This document shows, piece by piece, positions 6,496-12,449 of a DNA stretch of 20,958 nt. Each line of letters starts with the position of its first letter. Within the stretch, counting starts at the first letter, position 1. A program made the translations under genes and the position numbers. Below the pieces are notes generated by a model. The model saw only the letters and a list, made by a program, of their open reading frames with translations, had not been told where the DNA came from and did not search any database. Source of the stretch: a virus; the IMG/VR virus record IMGVR_UViG_3300048999_000093, positions 1-20,958 of that record; one strand, written 5' to 3'.

Positions 6496-7427
6496 CCGGC
6501 TCCTGGACGGAGGGCACCGGCTGGGCCGACTACTGCACCTTCCACCACTGGCAGCTCAAGACGGGCGATGTCGACCCGGTCTACCCGGTGCTGCGTGAGG
6601 TCGGTGAGCTGCTGGATCTCGACGGTGAGGCCCGGCTGTGGCTGACGTTCCTGCACGTCGCCTACTACCACCTGGGGAGCGCGCTGGCCGCGTTCGAGGC
6701 CACCGACGGGAAGGTGGCGATGCCCCCGGCTGAGCTGGTGCTGCCGACGGGGGTGGAGCGCCGGGCGCATCGCGACCACCGCCAGCTCCGGGCGCATCTG
6801 CGCTCGCTGGTCGACACGATCGACTCCTACGGCGGCATCGTCCCTTGGCTGGGTGGCGCCGCGTATGGCACGGGCTCCAGCCAGGACCGCTGGTCGGCCG
6901 TGTCGAGTGCGGTGACCCGGGTCCACGGCAACGGCCGGTGGGCCGCTTTCAAGACCGGCGAGATGCTGGCCGCCGTCAACGGCTTCCCGCTGGCCGCGCC
7001 GGACATGGGCCATGCGAACAGCACCGGCCCCCGCCACGGCCTCGCGGTGCTGTACCCGGACGTGCCGACTGGCAACCACCCGGACACCCTGGCCGAGCTG
7101 GACAAGCTGTCCCTGGCCCACCTCGCCGCGCTGCATGAGGCCGGGCTGCCGGCCACGCTGGAGACGGCCGAGACGACGCTCTGCGACTGGCACGCCGTCA
7201 CCGAGGGCCGCTACTACGTCGGCCATGACGTCGACCAGATGCTGGATCAGCTCCGCAAGTCCCCGACCCGCCTCGACGGGGTGGCGCTGATCGCCCGTGG
7301 GCGCGCCTTCGAGCCGCACCTGCTCGGCGAGGTCTCCGGCTGGCCGGGGGTGCGCAAGGAGTTGAACCGGCTGTACCGCGACCGGGGCCGGCTGCTGTGG
7401 TGGCTCGACGGCGTGAGCGCAGCATGA
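6492..7427 (+). CDS. Amino acid:DNA transferase (alpha-glutamyl/putrescinyl thymine pyrophosphorylase-like, clade 3 type)
   Basis: A 311-residue protein starting at GTG 6492 in a GTGA overlap. It has the recognisable blocks of the phage amino acid:DNA transferase family, a helix-rich fold related to DNA glycosylases: FHHWQLKTGDVDPVYPVL (17-34), WLTFLHVAYYHLGSAL (50-65), GNGRWAAFKTGEML (146-159), APDMGHANSTGPRHG (169-183) and TTLCDWHAVTEGRYYVGHDVDQM (228-250). Known relatives take a phosphorylated 5-hydroxymethyl pyrimidine in DNA and substitute an amino acid or amine for the phosphate. The kinase at 9202 would make the activated base, and the dioxygenase at 5435 the hydroxymethyl group. The amino acid used cannot be told from sequence. 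Confidence 0.85.
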   Translation: MTGSWTEGTGWADYCTFHHWQLKTGDVDPVYPVLREVGELLDLDGEARLWLTFLHVAYYHLGSALAAFEATDGKVAMPPAELVLPTGVERRAHRDHRQLRAHLRSLVDTIDSYGGIVPWLGGAAYGTGSSQDRWSAVSSAVTRVHGNGRWAAFKTGEMLAAVNGFPLAAPDMGHANSTGPRHGLAVLYPDVPTGNHPDTLAELDKLSLAHLAALHEAGLPATLETAETTLCDWHAVTEGRYYVGHDVDQMLDQLRKSPTRLDGVALIARGRAFEPHLLGEVSGWPGVRKELNRLYRDRGRLLWWLDGVSAA

Positions 7428-7624
7428 TCGACCGCAAGGGCCGGCGCGTCCGCACCCAGACCGTCGAGGAGAACGCCATGTGCCGCGACTGCCCCGAGGG
7501 CCGCTCGACGGTGATGGGCGTCGGTGGCCTGCTGACGGTCCGACAGGGCTACGCCCACCACGACGAGACCGGCCACACGGTCATCATCCAGCGGATCAAG
7601 CTCAAGGAGCTGAGCCGGCCGTGA
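7424..7624 (+). CDS. Small CxxC protein in the hypermodification operon
   Basis: The 66-residue reading starts at ATG 7424 (ATGA overlap with the transferase stop). ATG 7478 is a rival start (48 residues) because GAGGAG at 7466-7471 lies six bases before it. The longer form is preferred since all 18 codons between the two starts end in G or C, as expected for coding DNA here. The protein has a single CRDC pair, then VMGVGGLLTVRQGYAHHDETGHTVIIQRIKL, which looks like a small beta sheet. With only one CxxC it may bind zinc as a dimer. Function is unknown; it is translationally linked to the transferase and the FAD enzyme. Confidence 0.6.
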   Translation: MIDRKGRRVRTQTVEENAMCRDCPEGRSTVMGVGGLLTVRQGYAHHDETGHTVIIQRIKLKELSRP

Positions 7625-8484
7625 CGCTTCACCTGGAGGGCATGGGGTGGTTCGGCTCGGCGACCGCGCTTGCCCTGGAACGCGCCGGCATCCCGTTCAC
7701 CTGGAACGAGATCAACTCCCCAGTCCAGGCATGGCGCGCGAGCACCGGCATGGTCTATCCCGCCGGGGATGCCCGGTCGCGGCGCAACCTGGACCTGTGG
7801 TGGAACTGGTACGAATCCAAGCTATTCCCGCCCCGCACCGTCACCCCGGTCGCGTACGTCTACAAGCACAAGCACCCGCCGCACGAGGGCCACTACGACC
7901 AGCTCGACCTTGGACCGTTCCGGGTGGCGAAGCTGTCCGCGATCGCCGTGGACGTGCCGTTCATCGTCGACTCGGCGCGCCTCCAGTTCGCCGGCCGCCG
8001 CCGCGAGGCCGCGCCGCGTGGCGCACGGGTGATCCGCACCCACGGGTTCACCGAACGCTGCGCCGGCTTCCGGTGGGGCTGGAGCTGCCAGGTGCAGCTC
8101 GATCTACCGCCCGAGCTGGCTGGCCTGGCGCACCGCCCGGCGCTGTACTCCCGACGCGGCCGGTTCCAGATCGTGTACGCCTACGTCATCCCGACCAAGC
8201 CGGGCTGGTGGTGGGCCGGCTCGTCGCTGGTCCCGCAGCAGGTCGCCAAGCCGCTGGATGCCCACAAGCACCTGGAGCGCTGGCTGGACGCGTGGCGCGA
8301 GCTGTGGCCTAGCGTCCCGGTCACCGGCGTCGGCGAGCTGACGCAGGGCTGGCGTCCGGTCCCCGTTGAGGGCGACACCGGGACGCTGGACATGCGCTCG
8401 GTGCCGCCGCTGTGGCACTCCGGCGTCCGCTGGGCGCCGGAGATCGTCGATCGCCTCGTGGAAGTGGAGCGCCGCCGTGGATGA
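7621..8484 (+). CDS. Compact FAD-dependent oxidoreductase (D-amino-acid/glycine oxidase-like)
   Basis: A 287-residue protein starting at GTG 7621 (GTGA overlap). The N-terminus is a strand followed by the dinucleotide-binding turn G7-M-G-W-F-G12. STGMVYPAGD (41-50) resembles the second FAD-contacting segment of the DAO/ThiO family. Near the C-terminus, TQGWRPVP (241-248) matches the G-x-R-P flavin/substrate loop of that family. It is shorter than typical DAO enzymes (about 350-400), and the middle region is unlike them. In the thymidine hypermodification pathways of phages such as M6 and ViI, flavin-dependent lyases act on the amino acid attached to the base. A similar trimming step, for example on an attached glycine, is inferred here from operon context. 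Confidence 0.72.
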   Translation: MTLHLEGMGWFGSATALALERAGIPFTWNEINSPVQAWRASTGMVYPAGDARSRRNLDLWWNWYESKLFPPRTVTPVAYVYKHKHPPHEGHYDQLDLGPFRVAKLSAIAVDVPFIVDSARLQFAGRRREAAPRGARVIRTHGFTERCAGFRWGWSCQVQLDLPPELAGLAHRPALYSRRGRFQIVYAYVIPTKPGWWWAGSSLVPQQVAKPLDAHKHLERWLDAWRELWPSVPVTGVGELTQGWRPVPVEGDTGTLDMRSVPPLWHSGVRWAPEIVDRLVEVERRRG

Positions 8485-8863
8485 GCTGATCGCGCACCTT
8501 TTCGGCGACTACGTCGTGCAGTCGACCTGGATGGCCGAGGGCAAGTTGCGCGCCCATGGCCCGGCCGCCGCGCACGCCCTGACCTACGCGGCGTGCTTCG
8601 TGCCGCTGACACGCTCGCCGGCCCGGCTGGCGGTGATCGCCGGGACGCACTTCGCGATCGACCGCTGGCGTCTGGCCCGCTACCTGGTGTGGGCCAAGAA
8701 CCAAGCCGCGCCCCGGGCCTACCGCTACGAGCTGGCCGACGCCGGCCGCTCGGGCTACATCGAGTCCCAGCCGTGGCTGCACGTCTGGCTGGGGATCATC
8801 GCCGACAACAGCGTCCACCTGCTCATCAATCGGCTCGCGCTGAGAGGAGACCGCCGTGGCTGA
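8477..8863 (+). CDS. DUF3307-like membrane-associated protein
   Basis: The 128-residue protein starts at GTG 8477 behind GTGGAG and overlaps the FAD gene by eight bases. The opening HLFGDYVVQSTWMAEGK is the DUF3307 signature (His, Asp, Gln and Lys at residues 7, 11, 15 and 23). H33 and the H58-x3-D62 pair (THFAIDRW) follow, as in that family. Hydrophobic stretches at about 31-44, 50-60 and 100-118 suggest membrane association. DUF3307 has no established function, but its conserved His/Asp residues could bind metal. It is firmly inside the modification operon, which is unexpected for a membrane protein. Confidence 0.75.
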   Translation: MDELIAHLFGDYVVQSTWMAEGKLRAHGPAAAHALTYAACFVPLTRSPARLAVIAGTHFAIDRWRLARYLVWAKNQAAPRAYRYELADAGRSGYIESQPWLHVWLGIIADNSVHLLINRLALRGDRRG

Positions 8864-9209
8864 GTGCGTGTTCTGTGGGCGGATCGAGCGCGACGAGTTC
8901 GACGTGTCCGGCTACGGCGCGGTGTCGTTCGTGCCGTTGAAGCCGAGAGTGCCAGGACACCGCCTGTTCCTGCCGGTGCGCCACGTCGTGGACGCCCGTG
9001 ACCTCGGGGGGCTGCACTCGGCGACGGCGCTGGCCTCGTCATGGGCGAAGGACTGGGAGAACAACCCGGGCTATCGCGATGACTTCAACCTGATCACGTC
9101 CGCCGGTCCGGCGGCCACGCAGACGGTGCTGCATCTGCACGTCCACTACCTGCCGCGCCGACCGGGCGACGGGCTGCTGCTGCCCTGGACGGAGGCCCAT
9201 CGTGGCTGA
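8856..9209 (+). CDS. HIT-family nucleotide hydrolase/transferase
   Basis: A 117-residue protein with GTG 8856 behind GAGAGGAGA, overlapping DUF3307. The histidine triad is H93-L-H95-V-H97 followed by YLPRR. An N-terminal C4-x2-C7 pair matches the zinc-binding Cys pair seen in many HIT proteins, and NLITSAGPAATQTV precedes the triad as expected. HIT enzymes hydrolyse phosphoramidates, dinucleoside polyphosphates and nucleotidyl adducts through the middle His. The operon produces phosphorylated and amino-linked DNA bases, so this protein may remove side products or break an intermediate; that is inference. The C-terminus is slightly shorter than in typical HIT proteins. It could instead be a general house-cleaning enzyme. 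Confidence 0.85.
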   Translation: MAECVFCGRIERDEFDVSGYGAVSFVPLKPRVPGHRLFLPVRHVVDARDLGGLHSATALASSWAKDWENNPGYRDDFNLITSAGPAATQTVLHLHVHYLPRRPGDGLLLPWTEAHRG

Positions 9210-9762
9210 CCTGGTCTACCTGATCGGCCCGCCGGGCGTCGGCAAGACGACGCTCGTCACCGCGATGGTCAGCGGGCTCGACGGCTTCGCCGAGCACTTC
9301 ACCCCGATCCCGCACTTGCGACGCGGCGAGCTGGTCATGCCCGGCCGCAAGCGGGAGCCGTTCGGCGGCACCGACACCCTGGGCATGTCGATCGCCCGAG
9401 AGGCCGAAGCCTGGATCAGCTCGATCCCGGCGCCGCTGGTGCTCGCCGAGGGCGACCGGCTGGCCTACGCGAAGTTCTTCGACGTCGCCGAGTCCGCCGG
9501 CTACCGGCTGCACCTGCTCCACGCCGTGGCCAACCCTGGCACTGTGGCCTGGCGCCGCCGCCACCGCGCCGAGGAGGCCGGGACGCGCCTCCAGAACGAG
9601 TCCTGGGTGCAGGGCCGGGGCAGCAAGGCAGCGCGTCTAGCGGCCCGGTTCGGGGCCGCGCAGCTCGACCTGTCCCATCACGGCGCGGAGCCGATGGCCG
9701 CGACCGTGTTTGCGCTGCTCCGCAGGCGGGGAGTGCCGGTGAGCCTGCTTTGCCGAGATTGA
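9202..9762 (+). CDS. P-loop kinase, probable 5-hydroxymethyl-pyrimidine DNA kinase
   Basis: A 186-residue protein starting at GTG 9202 behind GGAGG and overlapping the HIT gene. Walker A is GPPGVGKTT (9-17). A Walker B-like strand LVLAEGDRLAY (79-89) follows, and an Arg-rich lid lies around WRRRHRAEE (117-125). FGGTDTLGM (54-62) and the segment QNESWVQGRGSKAARLA (131-147) resemble the phage 5-hydroxymethyl-deoxyuridine DNA kinases that activate the base for amino acid:DNA transferase. Presence of both a hydroxylase and that transferase in the operon is the strongest support. A nucleotide or small-molecule kinase cannot be excluded from the sequence alone. It is the last gene of the operon. 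Confidence 0.75.
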   Translation: MADLVYLIGPPGVGKTTLVTAMVSGLDGFAEHFTPIPHLRRGELVMPGRKREPFGGTDTLGMSIAREAEAWISSIPAPLVLAEGDRLAYAKFFDVAESAGYRLHLLHAVANPGTVAWRRRHRAEEAGTRLQNESWVQGRGSKAARLAARFGAAQLDLSHHGAEPMAATVFALLRRRGVPVSLLCRD

Positions 9763-9766
9763 CAGA

Positions 9767-9815
9767 CCAGACTATTGTCTGGGTTGGACAGACACCCCAC
9801 CCAAGGGAGCACGCC
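9767..9815 (+). promoter_or_regulatory. Promoter with double palindromic operator upstream of the zinc-ribbon gene
   Basis: TATTGT (9773-9778) lies between two overlapping inverted repeats. CCAGAC-TATT-GTCTGG (9767-9782) surrounds it, and GTCTGGGTTGGACAGAC (9777-9793) follows it. A further CAGAC sits at 9763-9767. A protein bound to either palindrome would cover the -10. TTTGCC at 9749-9754 is a weak -35, 18 bases upstream. The SD CACCCAAGGGAG (9798-9809) precedes ATG 9816. Confidence 0.65.
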
Positions 9816-10325
9816 ATGACGACACTCGCGTCCACCGCCTTCACCCACCGCCACGAGCTGACCTACCTCCGCAGCGTCAGCACCGGCTGGGACATCTCGC
9901 AGCCCGACGCCCAGTACGGGCACCGGCACGGCGTGTGCCGCGACTGCGGACGCGACATCACCCAGCTCGTCGAGGCCGGAGTGAAGGCCCGCGACAACCG
10001 GCACCCGTTCCGCACGAGCGAGGAGCTGGAGCTGATCGAGGCCGCGCACGCCGAGGCCCTGACCGTCTGCAAGCACTGCGGCGCGGCCGGCCACTTCGCC
10101 GACGAGCCCGCCGTCCGGACCTTCACCACGATGAGCGTCGGCGGTAGCCACGGCCCGTCGATCGAGGCGACCGACGCTGAGGCCGCCGTCGCCGAGGCGA
10201 CCCGCCTGGGCTACGAGGTGCTGGACGTCGTCGAGGGCGACAGCGGCGAGCTGGACATGCTGGTCATCCCGGACGAGCCCGCGTACGACCCGTTCGCCGT
10301 CGAGACCTGGAACGAGCGGCTGTAG
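9816..10325 (+). CDS. Zinc-ribbon protein, unknown function, own transcription unit
   Basis: The 169-residue protein has two widely spaced Cys pairs, CRDC (around 41-44) and CKHC (around 87-90), that together could hold one zinc. A His-rich stretch (QYGHRHGV) precedes the first pair. The C-terminal half is acidic, with a TDAEAAVAEATRLGYEVLDVVEGDSGELDMLVIP segment resembling a small alpha/beta fold. It ends with TAG, which is rarer here than TGA. It is flanked by a promoter with a double operator and by a strong terminator, so it is expressed on its own. No family is recognised. Confidence 0.75.
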   Translation: MTTLASTAFTHRHELTYLRSVSTGWDISQPDAQYGHRHGVCRDCGRDITQLVEAGVKARDNRHPFRTSEELELIEAAHAEALTVCKHCGAAGHFADEPAVRTFTTMSVGGSHGPSIEATDAEAAVAEATRLGYEVLDVVEGDSGELDMLVIPDEPAYDPFAVETWNERL

Positions 10326-10330
10326 ACGGA

Positions 10331-10364
10331 CCGGGCCAGCCCAATCCCCCGGGGGCTGGCCCGG
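10331..10364 (+). terminator. Strong hairpin terminator behind the zinc-ribbon gene
   Basis: CCGGGCCAGCCC (10331-10342) is perfectly complementary to GGGCTGGCCCGG (10353-10364), giving a 12-bp stem with a 10-base loop, five bases behind the TAG stop. No U-tract follows. It is one of the two strongest inverted repeats in the window. Confidence 0.75.
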
Positions 10365-10374
10365 CCACCCCATG

Positions 10375-10446
10375 CCGGCCCGGGCGATGCTGACTAGCCT
10401 CCGTTGCCCGGGCCGGTGATCATTCCGAGGAGGAGCGCCTTGATCA
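10375..10446 (+). promoter_or_regulatory. Leader hairpin and SD-flanking repeats before the PTPS-like gene
   Basis: CCGGCCCGGGC (10375-10385) is the exact reverse complement of GCCCGGGCCGG (10406-10416): an 11-bp stem with a 20-base loop holding GACTAGCCT, a possible -10 or structured element. Directly behind it, the palindrome TGATCA occurs at 10417-10422 and again at 10441-10446. These flank the SD GAGGAGGAG (10427-10435) and overlap the TTG start. Pairing of the two TGATCA copies would place the SD in a loop. A translational or riboswitch-like control is possible but unproven. Confidence 0.45.
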
Positions 10447-10808
10447 TCCTGTCCCACCACGCCCGGTTCGCCGCGATCCACGCCCTGGATAACCGGCCGC
10501 GCACCGACCCCGAGGGGCGCCTGCACGGGCACACCTTCGACGTCACGGCCCGCTTCGACGCCAGTAGCGGCGACATCTCGCCGACGGCCGAGATCGACTA
10601 CTGGCTGGCCACCTACATGGACGGGGTGAACCTGTCCGACACGCTGCCGTTCCCCGCCTCGGGCGCCGCGATCGCCGAGCACCTGTTCGGCGTGTTCTAC
10701 CAGTTCACGCCGGCCCTGGTCGAGGTCGAGGTGATCGTGGATCAGGGCGCCGGCTTCACCTACCGACCCGACGACGCGATGCCGTCGGTCCCACCCGAGG
10801 AGACCTGA
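10440..10808 (+). CDS. 6-pyruvoyl-tetrahydropterin synthase / QueD-like protein with altered active site
   Basis: A 122-residue protein. TTG 10440 is chosen as start because the strong SD GAGGAGGAG is directly upstream. The zinc site of the family is retained: H14 in RFAAIHAL, and H29 and H31 in EGRLHGHTFDV. In QueD the sequence before HGH is CGRL; here the catalytic Cys is Glu (E25), a change known from the PTPS-III branch. The family's Asp-His-His segment is also lost (YMDGVNLSDT), and the C-terminal Glu motif is VDQGAGFTYR. Canonical enzymes make pterins or the 7-deazaguanine precursor carboxy-tetrahydropterin. No FolE, QueC or QueE is visible, so the product is uncertain and catalysis may be lost. 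Confidence 0.72.
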   Translation: MIILSHHARFAAIHALDNRPRTDPEGRLHGHTFDVTARFDASSGDISPTAEIDYWLATYMDGVNLSDTLPFPASGAAIAEHLFGVFYQFTPALVEVEVIVDQGAGFTYRPDDAMPSVPPEET

Positions 10809-10809
10809 G

Positions 10810-11130
10810 ATGCCCGAGCTGACCACCCACGTCACCACCACGACCCGCCACATCATCGAGCTGGCCGAGGACGAGCGCTGGGTGGAGACCCGCCACTACG
10901 GCAAGCAGCAGTTCGACGTTGACACCATCCTGATCGACATCGAGACCGACGACCGGGCCAACCCGCCGAAGGTCAGCATCCACACCCGGGGCAAGCGTCG
11001 CTTGAAGGCTGGCGGCACGAACGGCGCCATGCTGGGCAACGGTTACTACCCGACCCGGCTCCTGGTCGACAAGAGCCTGCCGGCCGAGATTGCCGCCGCG
11101 ATCGAAGCCGCTGGGGTGGTGCTGCCGTGA
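10810..11130 (+). CDS. Hypothetical protein, unknown function
   Basis: This 106-residue protein starts at ATG 10810, nine bases after GAGGAGA. It appears beta-rich: THVTTTTRHIIELAEDERWVETRHYG, then DVDTILIDIETDD and KVSIHTRGKRRLKAG, with a short C-terminal helix PAEIAAAIEAAG. It has no Cys and no catalytic motif. It lies one base after the PTPS-like stop, so co-expression is likely. No family is recognised. Confidence 0.7.
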   Translation: MPELTTHVTTTTRHIIELAEDERWVETRHYGKQQFDVDTILIDIETDDRANPPKVSIHTRGKRRLKAGGTNGAMLGNGYYPTRLLVDKSLPAEIAAAIEAAGVVLP

Positions 11131-11390
11131 AGCTGTTCCAGGGCATCCCGCGCTACCGCCTCGACGAGCTGACCGCGATGCCTACCACTGCGCAGGACAA
11201 CTTCGGCGACCTCAAGTGGGACGACGGCCGGGTCCGGCTGTGGCTGTCCCGCACCGGGCTGGCCGACGGCGAGCCGTTCGCGCATACCGTCACCGCCGAG
11301 CTGTGGGACGCCCGCACCGGCGCCTGGCGCCTGCTCTACCACTACGACGCGAAGCGGCCCTCAATCGTGTCCTGCCCGGGGGGCTGCTGA
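11127..11390 (+). CDS. Hypothetical protein, unknown function
   Basis: The 87-residue protein starts at GTG 11127 (GTGA overlap). The middle reads as strands, DGRVRLWLSRTG and HTVTAELWDARTGAWRLLYHYD, typical of a small beta-sandwich or barrel. It ends with SCPGGC. The next gene starts inside its stop (TGATG). Nothing more specific can be said. Confidence 0.7.
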   Translation: MKLFQGIPRYRLDELTAMPTTAQDNFGDLKWDDGRVRLWLSRTGLADGEPFAHTVTAELWDARTGAWRLLYHYDAKRPSIVSCPGGC

Positions 11391-11878
11391 TGCCCTACGC
11401 CGAGGGCACGAACGTGTCGGTGGACCGCTCGATGAGCGAGCTGCAAGCCCTGCTCCGCAAATACGGGGCTAGCGGGTTCGCGTTCGGCTCCGATGACGAC
11501 GCCCGCCAGACCCGGGTGCAGTTCAAGCTGGCCGGCCGGGTGTACCGCCTGGACGTCGCGCACCCCGACCCGGCTGCGTACCGGGTGCGGATGAACAACG
11601 GCCAGTACCGCTCCGAGCAGGCCGCTACGAACGCCGCCGCCCGCGAGGAGCAGCGGCACTGGCGCTCGCTGGTGCTGGTCATCAAGGCCATCCTGGTCGG
11701 CGTCGCCGACGGCGTGCTGACCGCCGAGGACGCCCTGATGGCGTTCACCGTGCTGCCCGACGGGTCGACCCTGTCGCAATGGGCCGCGCCGCAGCTCGAC
11801 CACGCGCTGTCCAGCAAGCAGATGCCGGGCCTGCTCCCAGGCGCCGGCCCGATCCCCCTGGAAGGACGCCGATTGTGA
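11390..11878 (+). CDS. Conserved actinophage-type hypothetical protein
   Basis: A 162-residue protein with ATG 11390 in a TGATG junction. The N-terminus (MPYAEGTNVSVDRSMSELQAL, then LRKYGASGFAFGSDDD) resembles a family common in actinophages and mobile elements, in which VSVERS-AEIE-LL-RYGA is followed by a strand. TRVQFKLAGRVYRLDV and AREEQRHWRSLVLVIKAILVGVADGVLT continue that pattern. The family has no proven function. The last part, LPDGSTLSQWAAPQLDHAL, is helical. A role in DNA metabolism is sometimes suspected from neighbours, but no evidence is seen here. Confidence 0.7.
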   Translation: MPYAEGTNVSVDRSMSELQALLRKYGASGFAFGSDDDARQTRVQFKLAGRVYRLDVAHPDPAAYRVRMNNGQYRSEQAATNAAAREEQRHWRSLVLVIKAILVGVADGVLTAEDALMAFTVLPDGSTLSQWAAPQLDHALSSKQMPGLLPGAGPIPLEGRRL

Positions 11879-12216
11879 CCCACATCCCTGACGAGGCCGA
11901 CCTGAAAGCAGTCGAGGAACAGGTCGGCCTTGGCGTGCCCACCGATCCCGGCGATGTGTTGCGGCTGATCACCGAGATCCGCCGGGTCCGCGAGAAGCCC
12001 AACGCCGACGAGCTGATGAACTGCTCGCTTGCCACCGGCGCGCTGTTCATCATGCTGGGCGACCCCCGCCTGCGCGAGCTGTACCCCTCGCTGGGACGCG
12101 TCGTCACCCTCGACACCGCGTCGTTCGGCCGCGCCGGGCTGGAGATCGAGCTGGGCATGCTGCGCTCGCCGTACCGGCTGTTCGTCGAACGCGTCCCGGA
12201 CTTGGAGGACCGATGA
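11875..12216 (+). CDS. Hypothetical protein, unknown function
   Basis: A 113-residue protein starting at GTG 11875, four bases before the upstream stop ends. It begins with an acidic helix (DEADLKAVEEQV), then GVPTDPGDVLRLITEIRRVREKP, then a hydrophobic core helix NCSLATGALFIMLGD. No membrane segment is long enough to be sure of, and no motif is recognised. Good codon third-position bias and overlaps on both sides support it as a gene. Confidence 0.7.
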   Translation: MTHIPDEADLKAVEEQVGLGVPTDPGDVLRLITEIRRVREKPNADELMNCSLATGALFIMLGDPRLRELYPSLGRVVTLDTASFGRAGLEIELGMLRSPYRLFVERVPDLEDR

Positions 12217-12449
12217 GCCTGGAGCGAGCCCGGCAGAACCTGGCCGCCGCCGAGGAGCTGACGCAACAGGCTGCCACCATGATGGCCACGCCGGGCGCGA
12301 AGACGGCCAACATAACCCCGGCCGCCTCGCTGGGCATGGCCGCTGCCCAGATCCACGCGACTCGGGCCGTGGCCGAGGCGCTGGTCACGATCGCCGAGCA
12401 CCTGACCGCACCCCCGCCCAAGCCGGACAGGTCCGCCGGTGACCTATGA
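12213..12449 (+). CDS. Small helical protein, unknown function
   Basis: The 78-residue protein starts at ATG 12213 (ATGA overlap) behind GGAGG. It is Ala-rich and helical (SLERARQNLAAAEELTQQAATMM; AAAQIHATRAVAEALVTIAEHL) with a Pro-rich end. The pattern suggests a helical hairpin. No family is recognised. Confidence 0.65.
   Translation: MSLERARQNLAAAEELTQQAATMMATPGAKTANITPAASLGMAAAQIHATRAVAEALVTIAEHLTAPPPKPDRSAGDL

Noticed and set aside
9759-9764. Perfect TTGACA as a -35 box
   Set aside because: Only 8 bases separate it from the TATTGT at 9773, and no -10-like sequence lies 16-18 bases downstream.
9678-10856. Minus-strand open frame of 392 codons
   Set aside because: It crosses a promoter, an intergenic hairpin region and two plus-strand genes and has no family-like sequence; it is a GC-bias shadow.
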